Assembly (NCBI GenBank): GCA_905221605.1
Contig: CAJNDS010000347.1
Location: forward strand, 532,001 to 596,000
Direction of reading: 5' to 3'
Length of the DNA: 64,000 nucleotides
Origin: Symbiodinium natans
Lineage: Eukaryota > Sar > Dinophyceae > Suessiales > Symbiodiniaceae
Part shown: positions 1-11,672 of the stretch, piece after piece
Numbering within the stretch: position 1 is the stretch's first letter
Layout of the letters: the number at the start of each line of letters is the position of its first letter
Made by a program: the position numbers and the translations under genes
Notes under the pieces: model-generated
The model's database searches: none
Told to the model about the DNA's origin: nothing
Seen by the model: the letters and a program-made list of their open reading frames with translations, nothing else

Positions 1-2310
1 TCTCTCAGAAGCGGTAAACCTCCCCGAGGATGACCTGGGCTCGTGCTTGTTTTTGTTGCACGGGCATGGTTTGCAGCGACGGCTGTCTGGCCTGGTCGCG
101 CTCGGACGGCAGGTCCTGTGCAACGGTTATCAACAGTACACAGTTGCATCATATAGTTGTAGTGTTGTAACACGCATGTCTCCTCCTCCACGCGGACGAA
201 CTGGCGATGTGCCCTGTCAGCCAACCGCACCACGGCAGGACCTGTCGGGACTTCAGAGTTTGGGCTCGAGGGAGTTATCCTGCCTCTCCCGGTCTGGCCT
301 CCCGCCATCCCTTCGTGGGAACGGGTTCTGGCGCTGGCTCGGGCGTTGCCTGGCTCCGCGTGTTTTGGCCAATGGGCTACACTGCAGTGACGCGCTGCGG
401 CCTTCAGGTCTTCCTTCGGGCTCGGTTCCGCTTCGGGCTCGCGCTGAACCTTGCAGGTTATGCAGGTTGCGCAACAACACAATTTTGTTACTTGAACGAT
501 TCCTGCCTGGGACATCTTGAACAAAAACGGGGGGCGGTAGGGGACAGTGGTAGGGGGCTGCAGGTCTTGACCCAGTCAATTGTTGCGACGAAGCATGTTT
601 CTCAAGGTTGCGCTAAATCTTCTGAGCACCGAATGAAAGGTCTCCATTACCAATCCCGGACAATCCCTTCTCCTCCCCACTGTCTTCTGAGACCTACGAT
701 TGCTCCGATTTTCGTCGGTGCGCTTCCAAGAGAAAACCCATGAGAGCAACTCTCCGGGGCATGCGCTGGGCGGGCTCACGGGCGCAGCATTGCGGGAGCG
801 CGCCTACGCACTTCGGCGATTCTCCGGGTGTTTTCGGGGAACAACTACAGCACAAGCTGGCGCGCAACGATGAAGCTCCGAGTTTCCAAGCACCCCCTTG
901 TTGGAATGGGCCGAAGAAGCACCGACATCTGGCGACATCTGGCGACATCCTTTGCTCGGATTCGTGCCTCCCAGAAGCGGCGCCGCTCAGAGAACACCTC
1001 TCAAGAAGGCTTCAAGAAGGTCGGGCTGCTCTTGCAACAGTGTGGTATAAAGGAGGTACATCCGAGAATCTGAATATCCATGTCTTGGGCCGCAGCCCTA
1101 CAGCCCCAAAGCGAACGAAGCCTAAGCTACGAAGTTCCAAGTGCGCACGCGGCAGCCTGCAACGTTGGATCCACGGACATGATGGTGCACATAGGGCAGC
1201 GTATTTAAGGTCAAGAGGATTGTGAGCGCGGAAGCCAAATGCCTGCTTTTGTCCGACGATTTCTTCTGCTCCAAAACATTCTTTCTGGGCTCTCCAATAC
1301 AAGGGGGCATCCAGCATATCAGCATGACCTTACAACGTAGAACGAGAGCCCCGGAACCTTTGCAGAACCCAGAGCAAAGATTGGGCAACGAAGCACATGT
1401 GACAACACAGGATTCTGGTCAACCCGGCTTCTGCTCCCGTTTTGCAATCTCGCATTGGAATCGGGCTCCAGACGAAAGAGTGCGATTTCCGCACACAGGG
1501 CAAAAAGCAGAGCTGGTATCTGGTGGCCTGCTGCTGCTTATCACTCATAGGCAGATTCCCAGCATAGGACAACACTACATAACTTAGTAAAGTAGACCAC
1601 ACAGTGTTTGATAGGAGGAGTGGAATAGAGCACAATCCTTCTTAGTGTGGATTTGTACGATGCAGTGCATCGCGCATCGTGTACTGGACTGTACCGCGAA
1701 TGTCCCCGCATATCGCACATCGGGCATCGTCACGTATGTACAGTAGTGGTTGCGTACCACATCGCGCAGCAAAGTACAGAAGCCTAGCATCGTAAAGTAC
1801 AATTTATGATGTTCTACCATGCGAAAATGAAAAATACAGCGCAACATGGCATACTCTAGTATCGTTAGTATGCTTCACTGTAGTGCAGCGCAGCATAGTG
1901 CAGTGCCACAGAGTACAGGTGCAGCATGGCACCGTGTGTTGCGATAGTTAAGAGCCAGTTAGTCTTGCAACATGGAGGGCTGCGAGTCAGCCCACAAGCC
2001 CTTTCAATCACAGATATGGCTTCTTCCCGACCCCCCTCGGACTTCCAAGAAGCGAGGGTTCTTGGCCGGGTTTGGGGCTGTGCGGTAGTCGCAACGTCTG
2101 ATGCATGTTGCCGTCCCATGGCTGTCTCCTGCTGACTTCAGGGCTGAGCCTGTTCCTTGTTCGGGTAGGCCATTGGTGTGCCGGCTCGATGTGAAGAAGC
2201 TGCTTCAGAGAGCTCTCAGAGGTCTCACAGGCTAGAGCGGCTAGAGGGACCATTGACGGGCTCTCTGAACGCTTCGATCGGATCCCACACACAGGCTCTC
2301 TTTTTCTTGT
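1..2310. other. No gene resolved
   Basis: I see no exon that I can tie to a protein family in this stretch. Open frames of 70-180 codons occur on both strands but show no recognisable motifs. The methyltransferase gene that follows ends at 2311 on the minus strand, so this is downstream or intergenic DNA, perhaps including the 5' exons of another gene that runs off the left edge. Confidence 0.4.
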
Positions 2311-3692
2311 TCACTTCGTGCACAGGAGGACGGTGATCAGCTTGTAGTACAAGTCGCATGTGTATCCTTCGATGTGCTCACTCTCCACGGTCCGAAACGT
2401 GGATCCCAAGACATCGGAGATACCGGAGCCAGTGCCATCATTGCTGATGACCAGGTACTTCCCGCCATGCTTCCTCGGGTGAGGGGGTTGCAGTGGTATA
2501 GCAGTCGGATGCATCAGGCAAGACAGAGCTTGAATCCATTCTCAGCTCTTGCAAGAAAAAATCTGAAGTCTCAACGCTTCAACGAAAAACCTTGAAAGAC
2601 CTTTGAGTTTAAGTTTCGAAGTCCAAACAACACGCTATACTCAAAGGCCCCTTCGCTTTGGTGCTGAGACGCAGGGCCCGGTGGATCTCCGTGGCCATGG
2701 CACAGCCTCGCTGGCGCATCGCCTCCGATCCCGCCTCGAAGAGGGAGTCCAGGGCGCCCTCCCGAAAGGTCAAAGTTTGGACAAAGAAATCTCAAGAAAA
2801 GGAGGGAGAAACGTCGGAACCAGCTTTGTAACGGCAAAGCCGGGGTAAACACGAGGAGGGCCCCAATGGGCTGCCCTTCCGCGTCAGTCCCCCACGCCTT
2901 GTCGATGCAGGCGTCGAACTCGTTCTCACCAAGGGCGCCAGGCTCCGCACAGTCCAGGCACAACCACGTGAGTTCCGGCTCTTGCTGGCGCATCATGTCG
3001 ATGACCATGGAGCTGTAGTCCTCATCTCAACACCCTCCGGCTTTCCGGAACATCATGACCAACTACCGCTCTCAATTCATCTAGTTTTCTCAACGCCTCA
3101 GCTCAACTCATCAACTACTCTACACACTGAAACCTGAGCTGTAGTCCACGTTGACGACCTGAGCTCGTGCTGTGCGTCTCAGGATCACTGTTGCAACTTG
3201 CAACGCTGGCGACGCACACAGAGAACGCTTGTCATATGTGTCTGTCTCATATATGCATGCAGGCAACATTCTTGAAGCCGGCATCCACCAGCTTTCTTCC
3301 CAGGCGACTGTTGCCACAGCCCACGTGCAGTACTTTGCTGCTCTGGCTGTCTTCAAGAAGCCTGGTCACGAACCTCAGAAACCCCCGGTGCCTCGACCTT
3401 GCAGCACCCTTAACCTCCTGTACACCCCTCTACACAATGATGCAATGAAAAGTGTTTCGAATGCTGGGGCCGCGGCGGCCAGACTGCTTCGCAGGTTTGG
3501 TTCCATTCCTGAGTTCAAGGGAAGATAGCGTCCCCGAATTGCACCCAAACTGCGCCAAAAGGCTCTCCATCATGTGAGACGCTTGGAACGATACTCTTCG
3601 CCTCAGCAGTGTCTTCGGGCTTCGGCGGCTTCGGCCGGGGAGCGTAGGTGGTGCCGTAGCGCCCCGAAGCGTACGCTGCGTCCCAGTACTCG
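2311..3692 (-). CDS. EEF1AKMT4/METTL13-type class I methyltransferase, multi-exon
   Basis: Likely a SAM-dependent protein-lysine methyltransferase of the family that modifies translation factor eEF1A. Exons read: about 3692-3580 with the family's EYWDAAY signature; 3373-3268 with SAM motif I (VLHVGCGNSRLG) and LVDAGFKN; 3158-3147 (VVNV); 3020-2898 (DYSSMVIDMM to FDACIDK, the acidic SAM-binding post and motif IV region); 2758-about 2670 (GALDSLFEAG to EIHRALR); and a last exon ending at the TGA at 2311-2313 (KYLVISNDG, then YYKLITVLLCTK). Across the exon 4/5 join FDACIDK|GALDSLF matches the family's FDxxIDKGxLDxL. Intron donors: GT at 3267, GA at 3146, GC at 2897. Unresolved: the true start codon, the link between the first two exons, and the exact border before the last exon. 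The family is clear; methyl acceptor is inferred only. Confidence 0.78.
3010..3147 (-). repeat. 12-bp direct repeat at both ends of a methyltransferase intron
   Basis: The 12-mer GGACTACAGCTC occurs at 3147-3136, spanning the donor side, and again at 3021-3010, spanning the acceptor side of the intron 3146-3021. Only the second copy codes for DYSS. The intron begins GA and ends AG. Such duplications at intron borders are what insertion of an intron-like mobile element would leave. Confidence 0.7.
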
Positions 3693-5280
3693 CGGCGGCC
3701 AAGCCAGGTGCGCCCGCCGCATCGCAGAGCAAAGCGCCGCCTCCGAGGGAAACACGAGAAACACCTCAGAAACACCTCACGACCCCCCTCATACCATATA
3801 TGGTAGTAGCAAGACGATACGAGGCGTGCAGTGCACACTGACATTGAAGTCTCGGCCAGAAGTCCACGAAGCCCTCGCTTGATTCGAGTGTGCTTGTACA
3901 TACATGTATATATATATATATGTATGGATGACATGGCGCAGGTGTTCTGACGTTCGTTTGCCCCACCAATGACATCTCATTTCAGAGCTTCATACTGAAG
4001 GTGTGCCACGCCCCTCCAGACTCAGCATGTATGCAGACTCATCATGTTTGACGCGCCCATGGAAAAATCAACCCTTTTCGACCACAGCGGCCTCCTTGCC
4101 AATGCTAACCCAAGAATACGTGAAAGAGGAGTCCTCCCGACAATCCTGATGCATGTCGTGTGCGCCCAGACACACCCTGGCACGCAGAAAGATCCCCGAC
4201 CTCAAGCCGGCCACGAGTCGGTCCACCCCAAGGCAAACGCCTCCAAGACAGTCCAGGACCATTGCTTCAGTCTTCAGGCTGTGCGAGAACTATCTTGCTG
4301 CGTGTTGCGCGTTTCATCTAGCTTCACCCCCTGTCGCGACCGCACATCTCCATATCTCCATGTCTTGGACGGAGCACCCTGATTGGCCTTCGTGAAGCCA
4401 TCACAAGGGTCCTCCCGAGTATTGACCGTACAAGCTTACTTCAAAGACTCAACTGCACCAAACAGCTACAGCTAGACTACCACGTATCACCTCCATGTGC
4501 TTGAGCAGCTTCGTGCAAGGGCGCTTCAGGGAGAGGAACGTAGCCTAACGTAGCCCTGAGAAGTGGCACGAAAAGCAGCACCGCGTTTCAGGCCCCCGCC
4601 GTGCCCGGGTTTAAGGGCAGCTTAAGAGCCCCCCCCTGACACCTTCTTTTGACTTTTTAAGCGTTGTCTCTTAAGCTCAGCTGTCTTGCGACAGCCTTCC
4701 ACGCTATGTGAGATGGTGTGAGACGCACCGTTGGAGGCGGGATGCTACTCGATGTGTTCCAGACCAGGGGGCTCCTCATTCCATGGGCCCTTCTGGGCAT
4801 CCTGCATGCGAGACTTTGGCTGCATGCGAGACTTTGCGAAGCTTCCAGTTGAGTGCCCTTTAGACACGAAAAGACTGTGCCGTCCTGAGCGTGCAGCCTC
4901 GACATGTCAAAGAACCTCGCGAGAGTGCCGAATGCCCCCGCCACACGCAAACAGCAAACTTAGTAAACAGTTGTAAAACGAGAAAGAGCCTTGCCTGTCT
5001 GTCCGGCTACTTCCATCTACCCTTGTTGTTCGACACTTCTCGGGTGCATGTTCTCGCGTTGATATGCCGTGGCTTCCGTTCAAGCAAGCCAGAAATCACT
5101 ACTTCCTGACAACTTAGCTCATGGAGAACCTGTGGCCCCCTACGTGAGAAAGTACATGCACACTGAAATTGCATCTCAGTCTGCGGACTTCTCCCCTTTC
5201 CGGCCGATTTGATGCGGATCCGATCTGGGGAAGTTCGGAAAGCCTCTCCTGAAGGATGGCATTCAGAGATTTCGGAACTA
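3693..5280. other. No gene resolved; short TA run
   Basis: Only weak open frames are present. A short alternating TA run lies at about 3903-3922. Part of 3700-3900 on the minus strand could hold an initiator exon of the methyltransferase, but I cannot pick one. Confidence 0.35.
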
Positions 5281-5286
5281 GCTGAC

Positions 5287-5317
<31 letters not shown>

Positions 5318-5346
5318 CAGAGAGAGCGAGGGAGGGAGGGAGGGAT
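5287..5346. repeat. GA/GGGA microsatellite
   Basis: Imperfect (GA)n followed by (GGGA)n. It has no coding value. Confidence 0.9.
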
Positions 5347-5548
5347 CCAGTCTCTCCCGACTGCCAAAAGCCAGTTAAATCTCCTCGTGAGCCAGTAGGG
5401 CCGGGTGTACTTCACCTTTTCCAACTGCCCCGCCCCAGACTTCTGTCATAGAAGAGTCCAATTGTTGCAGACATGTGCGCCTCGTGGTAGGGATGGTTGC
5501 AAAGCCACCTGGCACACTCAAAGGAAAGCAAAGGAAAGAAGCAGAACT

Positions 5549-5615
5549 TCTTCAAGAGGTCAACACGAGGCTCTGACTTGTCCGGCCCCATGAACTGATA
5601 CTTCCAGATGTTCAC
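5549..5615 (-). CDS. Candidate exon, unrecognised
   Basis: On the minus strand an AAG|G acceptor at 5617-5616 opens a frame reading VNIWKYQFMGPDKSEP and onward to DLLKK. The composition looks protein-like, and the other strand and frames do not. A second possible exon lies upstream at about 5740-5640 (KLSSMLFEMCRKVSD). I do not recognise the protein. It sits in the same orientation between UBC9 and the methyltransferase, so it may belong to a separate gene or to an upstream part of the latter. Confidence 0.3.
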
Positions 5616-6337
5616 CTTCTTGGAGCGCAGCCGGTTACACCATCCTCAATTGAGAGAAAGAGACTCGAGAATCATAACGAAAGGACGTCGCAATGTCAGA
5701 CACCTTTCGACACATCTCGAACAACATTGAGCTAAGTTTCCCATCGGCCGTCGGTTCATGCCTGCAAGACAGGATACCATGAAGTACAAGCTCCCCCGGA
5801 CCAGCGCACGCAAGCGCACGCAGTGCCTGGCGACGACTTTGTGGCCGGCCGAAATGCGAGCGCGGCAGCGACTTTACACTCTGAAAACTACAGCGCCTGT
5901 TTGGGGTGAGGTGAGGGCAAGTGCCATTCTTGTCCATGCATGTTGGCTTTTGATTTTGCCGATCTCGTCAGTTCGTGCTGACTTTGCCGATTCATAGAAC
6001 CTTGAAGCCGATACTGCCGACAGCAAGAACTCGCAAGCACCCGCAAGCGTGCTTTGACTTGGAACCTACATTCTGCGAAAACAACATGAACAGGAGCCGA
6101 AGGGACGTTTTTGCCCTCGCCCGTTTCCCGAGTCGCATCTAGCTTTGCACAGCTTTGCATGAGTCGTGCGATCACACGTTCTGGGCAATGCCTCCGTCCA
6201 CGGAGACTGCAACCTGAAACGCGAGTCAAGATCCGTAAGCCGGCAAACATCCCGTAAACGTCCGTAAACGTCCGTAAACGTCCGCAAACCCTGCAACGAA
6301 GCGGTTCGAACACACACTCCACAACAGGGCGCCTCCC

Positions 6338-7614
6338 TCAATTTCCGGCTTGGGCTCCCCCTGCCACCTCCGAGACTTGCTTCTTCACCCGCCTTGCACA
6401 GGAACCGCATGCGCCACAAGCGTCTAAGGCATCTCAGGATCCACCAAAACAACAACTTTTAGGGCGCCTGAGATACTCAGCCTTGTCGGTGGAAAATAGC
6501 CGGTAGGGCTCCTCCTGAGAAGGCAGTCTCGCAGCGTGGGCTCAGCCTATCATTCTGCCTGAATGTAGTACCCTGCTCCACTCCTCTACTCAGTACTCTG
6601 GAGCGTTTCTCCCGTCTACTCAGAGCCTACTTTACTCATTGCTCCACTCCCATAGTCGCCCTTTTTCCTGCGCTGGCGACGCCGCGTTCGGATTGTCCAG
6701 GAGGTCCTCTCAGAGCACTGCAACGACATGAAGAAATAATTTCTGCCTTCAGCGCGCTGTCTTACACTGTCGCGGGCACCTGAATGCCTAGCAGGATCTG
6801 GCGAATCGTGATGGCTGGCTTCCAGTCCTGCGCGAAGCGAGCATGAGTCGCATGAGAAGTGTGAAGGGAAGCTCAGAGCGGGTGCCAGGTGCGGTCCTCG
6901 TCCTCGTTTAGGATACTAAGACAAACAGTTCCGGAAGGGTATACGTTCGGGTGGAACAGCGGCTTGCCGTGCACCTGGCCGGAAGGAGTGGTAGGAGTGG
7001 CTTGAGTTGAGGTTCATGGACCTTGTCCTTTGAATGCGCCGGCGACACGTGCGCAAACTTGCACTTAGGCGGCTTGGACGGATAGTCCTCTGTGAACTCC
7101 ATGGTGAGGGCGTAGGTTGCACCCTCACAGCAGGAGAAGCCGGAGAAGCTCAGAAGTCGCATAAGGAACACATGCTTCCACACAAGCACCAGCCCAAAGG
7201 CCTCCCATGGGCCTTTGGCCCTTCCAGGAATTCCACAGTTCCACTTGAAGACCTCTCAGATACACAACTTGCTGGCCGCGGTCAGCTGACTCAGCTTCAC
7301 AATTATCGACAAGGGGCGTTCTGTCCCTTTCCGTCTTCGTTAGGCGCATACCTGAGACAGCACACTCCGAAGAATGTGACTCCCAGCGCTACCGGTGCTA
7401 GCAGGACTACCAAACTCATCCCGAAGGCGCACTTTGCGTAGAATCCAAAAGGATGGTCTTTTTTGAAAGCTGCCCGCTCCTGAGAACGCCGCTGAGAACT
7501 CAAGTGCGATTACAGCACAAGCACTTCAGAGCAATGGTGGCATCGGGGGGGGGGGGGGCGGGGCGTGGGTCTCTGCGCTGCCTGCGCGAGTCTCTTTGAT
7601 GCAAAGCTGGCCAT
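6338..7614 (-). CDS. ubc9: UBC9-type SUMO-conjugating E2 enzyme, complete, 10 exons
   Basis: Transfers SUMO from the E1 to target lysines, mainly in the nucleus. Exons (minus strand): 7614-7582, 7479-7433, 7351-7318, 7252-7202, 7123-7055, 6974-6897, 6827-6780, 6706-6668, 6514-6468, 6392-6338. They join without gaps to 501 nt, ATG to TGA, 166 residues; the family is usually about 158. Landmarks: KDHPFGFYA (N-terminal SUMO/E1 contact region), [27 protein letters not shown] at residues 86-88, and the catalytic Cys96 in SGTVCLSIL, then [13 protein letters not shown]. The start ATG is fixed by [11 protein letters not shown] running into [10 protein letters not shown]. Donors in order are GC, GT, GC, GC, GC, GA, GT, GA, GC, so only two of nine are GT. 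All acceptors are AG|G or AG|GT-like. The final exon gives a longer, Ala/Gly-rich tail than animal UBC9. No break is visible; the gene looks functional. Confidence 0.93.
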
Positions 7615-8039
7615 GTCTGCGGCGACGCCTCTTCTCTTTGAAGGGCTTCAAGCCTCGGGGGAGCAGCAAGTGTCGCAAAGCCCTGGCCACACAGCCTGCT
7701 GAGCTCGCGGCACCTGCACCGCAGACCTCTGCCCCCCCAAAACCAGGTACTGGAAGCGTGAGCAGCAATTGCAAGGGGACAGGCTCGTCACAGGCTCGTC
7801 ACATTCTTCACTCGAAGCGCAGTACGGCAAACACACAACTCACTGATTGAGAAAAGCACATAAGACATTGTAAGCCCGTCTGCACATACCATGCACTTTT
7901 TATCCTGCTGGAAGCACACTGCAGCAATGCTTCTAGACACTGCCGCCTCTGGGCTCAAAGCTAAAGATGTGAAACAGGGCCAGGCCAGCCTAGCTCGTGG
8001 GAGTGGGCGCAATGCCCTCCACAACAATTTTCGTGTACC

Positions 8040-11000
8040 TGGAGCCAGACTGCCGGCAGTGGACGTATGGAGGTCCGCTTCGGGAAGTTCGGGGCGTGAC
8101 GCGGCAGCGAAGTCTCCTCCATCATGGAGGGCTGGCTTGTCGATGAATTTACGCACGAACAAGAAGTCCTGAGCATCAGGAACGACGCTCAAGTCTGGCC
8201 GCTCGACCGTCATAATCCGTCATAGCCAGCCAAGCGGCAGAATTCCGAATGGCTTGGATGCCCTTGGTGGAGATGGTGTCCCACCAACCAGGCCTGCGCA
8301 AAACCGAAAAGGGAAGAAGGGGGGGGGGGGGCATGTTCCCACTAAAGAACCACAGACACCGAGGCGCCGGCCGAGCCCAGTTGCCACCATGAGGCACTGA
8401 AGGCGGGTCCAGAGACCTAGCCCCCCCGACAGAGCACAATCCACCGAGCGGCAAGAGCTGCCCCCCCTCGAATAGAAAAGATCAGCCCAACTTTGGGAGC
8501 TCTCGTTCATACATTGCACTATTCTCCCTCTACAGAAAGGACACTCTCTGCACAGACTCTTGCAATCGCTGGCACACCCTCGAGACCACAATCATGCTAC
8601 GAGCACAACATCAAGTTCTGCTGCTCATTCCTGCCGAGGCTGTGCATATACCTCGGTGCCAAAGCGTGTGCGGGCATCCTCGATTCGCAAACTTCGAACT
8701 CAGGAGCAGACTTTGCCCAGATGACAAAGGTGTCGCACTTGCCCTGAGAGGGTGCTACAATGGCACGCCACGGCCCAGCGCAGAAGCTGGAAGAGAACGG
8801 TACAAGTAGCAGACCTGCCAGCCCGCCGTCTTGTCAATGCGCAGAGGTGAGCCCGTGAACCTGGTCGGCAGGGGCTTAAAACACACGGAGCCAGCAAAAG
8901 CATGCAAAAGCCTTATGCCAAGCTCCGGGCTCCGGGAGGTCAATGGATTGGTCACCTTCGGCATGGACTTTCTTCAGTGTCCCGTACCTCAAAGCCAAGG
9001 TCCCTGAAGGTCTCTTAAGTCAGCCGCCTGCTTTCCTGTCTGGGGCTGCGACAGAGCAGTTACATACCAGAACTCATCCAGACCTCCAGAACAGCGTCCT
9101 CCCTTGACAACTACCAAACCAACAATGCAAGAAGCTGGCATCCCCAATTGCGATTGTCTGCGAAGTTGTTGTCCAGCATGTTGTTCCACCTCAGACAGTC
9201 TTCACCAAAATCGACACCTGTTGATGTCGCACAAGTGACTGGTTGCAAACGTTTCGTTGCAACATCTGTGGGGACGGCCCAAGCTGATTCATCTTGAAGT
9301 ACGTCATGAAGTTGTGCATGACACCCTTTTGCCACATGTCCTTAGGCTCTGGTCTTGATGTCTGAAGGGGTATGAAGGCAAGCGAAGGCTCCGGAAATGA
9401 AGCCGAGCCACCGAGGCACGCTCGGCATGCGCACGGGAAAGGGTGATCCACTGATGCACCTTGACGGCGACCTGGCAGGTGCGCTCAGCGCTCATTTGCC
9501 ACTCCGCGTCGAAAGAGGCGCCTCGAGGCCCTCCCCATCTCCATTTGGGAGGTCTGCCCATTCTCCTGGCGGAAAGACCTGCCATGAGCGTCAATCTCCC
9601 CGTATTCAGGGCACTCAATGCGTTGAAAGTCTTAGCGAATCCAGAGACATTGTCCACTGTCCCTTGTTGCTCGGCACTCGAACATGTCGCACACGCACCG
9701 CCGATGCCGAGAGGGATACTGGCACATCGCTTGAACAGATCGAACGTTTACACAAAACAACTTTTCAAATCCGCCAAGTGAGCCCAACACAAAAAGCACC
9801 AGCAGCCAAGGGAAGCGGGCAATGCACGAGCGCCTGCTCTAACGAAAGGCACAGGCACCAGCGCAGACGACTCAATACTCTATCCCAAGTGAACTTTCAA
9901 AGAGCAAGGCACGTTGCTCAGGCTCCCTGAAGACTTATGCGAGGCTCAAATGCCTGAAATGCCGGCCCTTCACAGAAAGTCGCAGCGCGGACCGCTGGCG
10001 AATGCAGCAGCTGACAGCCATCAAATGGAAAGCAAAAAACGATTCCTTGGCCTGGAACCGCCCTGTATCCCCTAGGTTCCCCTGGCCCGTCCTGTTCTTG
10101 AAAGCCCGCCTTGAACGAAAAAAACATCTGGCTCTTGAAGCCTCGATTCACGCTTCCCGCTGGCATAAACGGCATAAACGAGGCCGGGAAGGCACAGAAG
10201 TCGGAGCCCTCCCGATCGCCGAGCGTGCGGTGGATCTGCGAGACAGGCAATAGGCAGCGGTGGCAGTGAGATCGTTCTACTTCTTAGCCGGGGTGACGAG
10301 GCTCCTGCTGGGTCTGGCTAGCACGGATATGCACAGATCACGCAGCTGCAGTTGGCTGTGTCCTGTTCCTGAGAGAAGGGTCGACCCAACCTCCGAGAAG
10401 GGCTTGGCGGGCAGGGCCGAGTCAGAGATGAAGGCGAACTTGTCGAGCGCCTTTGTTTGGCTGAGACGTGCAGACGGACAAATCAGCAACTCGGGCGACA
10501 CTAGGTTGCTGGCGTTGGTGGGGCCAAGGTCGGTGCTCAAAGCATAGCTCAGGAGCTGACAGTGCGAGTCCCAGGAGACAAGGAGGCACCATTCATCCAG
10601 GCATGATACACTGCGCAAAGCGCATACCTTGCCTGATTCATCGGCGAAACCAGATCTGTGCAGTAGTAGCTCGATACCTGGCAGAGCACAAGGCCTGTCT
10701 TACAATCGAAGTGTTCCATCACCAGTTCCCATCGAAAACAAGACATTCAGAGTTACTATCTCTCAAATGCGAGGGCGAGGCCGTTGGCACCGGTACGATG
10801 GGGGAGCCAGCCCTGTGCCAACTGGAACTTGGACACAACTTGAAGCCAAATGTAACACATGTGAGAAATGCGAGGCAGCGGCATCTGCTGCACACATTGT
10901 TTCTCCTTGCAGTGGACAAACGCTCTATACCTGGGACACGTTCCAGGCATCTCCACAAGTGGAGACAACAGCACGCTCGTAGTTCACAGTTGGATTTTGC

Positions 11001-11161
11001 GTGGTGGCCGAGCCGAGCCACTTCTCCGAGTCTGCGGAGTCGAAGAAGGCCGACCAAACGTCCAGGTTGGAAATCTGTGGGGCGGCGCAACAACTCTTGC
11101 TTGAAACAGCATGCATCCAAACACAGCAATCCTTGTCCACGGCCAGGAAAAGGAAGTAGAC
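8040..11161 (-). CDS. GT14/BC10-like (core-2/I-branching type) glycosyltransferase, multi-exon
   Basis: Probably a Golgi glycosyltransferase. Exons I can place: 11161-11132 (VYFLFLAVDK), 11074-11019 (ISNLDVWSAFFDS, EK), 10930-10906 (YRAFVHCK), 10677-10633 (VSSYYCTDLVSPMNQ), 10555-10532 (LLSYALST), 10450-10391 (KFAFISDSALPAKPF), 10235-10185 (REGSDFCAFP), 9471-9412 (VHQWITLSRAHAE), about 9083-9064 (LDEFWY), and 8168-about 8040 (DFLFVRKFIDKPAL). The order matches the family: FLxxxx, VHCK, the SDSxLPxKPF acceptor-site segment, HQWxxLSR and a late LDE motif. Donors include GA, GC and GT; exons of 24, 25 and 30 nt are micro-exons. The signal anchor and first exon upstream of 11161, the exons between 10185 and 9471, and the stop codon are not resolved. 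The family is fairly sure; the sugar and acceptor are unknown. Confidence 0.62.
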
Positions 11162-11507
11162 CTTGAAAAGCAAAGCATCCCGGATTCATGTCGCGCGCTC
11201 AATACCAACGGAGATGGTAAGATCAACAGCACGACATGCTGTATGGGCGAAGGCGAAACCATTAAGAAAAACCGGAGATTCACAGAGATAGAGAGAGGAA
11301 GAGAAAAGGGAAGAGTGTGAGAGCTAGCGAGCGAGCGGGAGAAGCCCAAGTGAAATTTTCGGGGGCCCACAATGGCATCATTGCTTAGGGATCAAGGTCC
11401 ATGGGTACCTTCGAAGTGTTCTGGCATTGCCAGTTGAGGAGCTCCGACAACAACGAAGCTCAGCAGCCGCCAACAAAACGAAACCAACAAGCGACACATA
11501 AGTGACA

Positions 11508-11510
<3 letters not shown>

Positions 11511-11582
<72 letters not shown>

Positions 11583-11611
11583 ACCCACCCACCCACCCAC
11601 CCACCCACCCA

Positions 11612-11671
<60 letters not shown>
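11511..11671. repeat. Compound microsatellite (CA)n-(CACC)n-(CACG)n
   Basis: About 68 bp of pure CA is followed by about 34 bp of CCCA/CACC and then about 60 bp of ACGC/CACG. Each block differs from its neighbour by one base change in a tetramer. Translations in any frame give only TH/PT/RT-type repeats, so open frames here are artefacts. Confidence 0.95.

Positions 11672-11672
<1 letters not shown>

Noticed and set aside
8490-8590. RING-finger-like word ECPFCRGRI on the minus strand
   Set aside because: The other zinc ligands are not found in nearby frames, so it is probably chance.
10468-11166. 232-codon plus-strand open frame
   Set aside because: It is antisense to exons of the glycosyltransferase gene and shows no protein motif.
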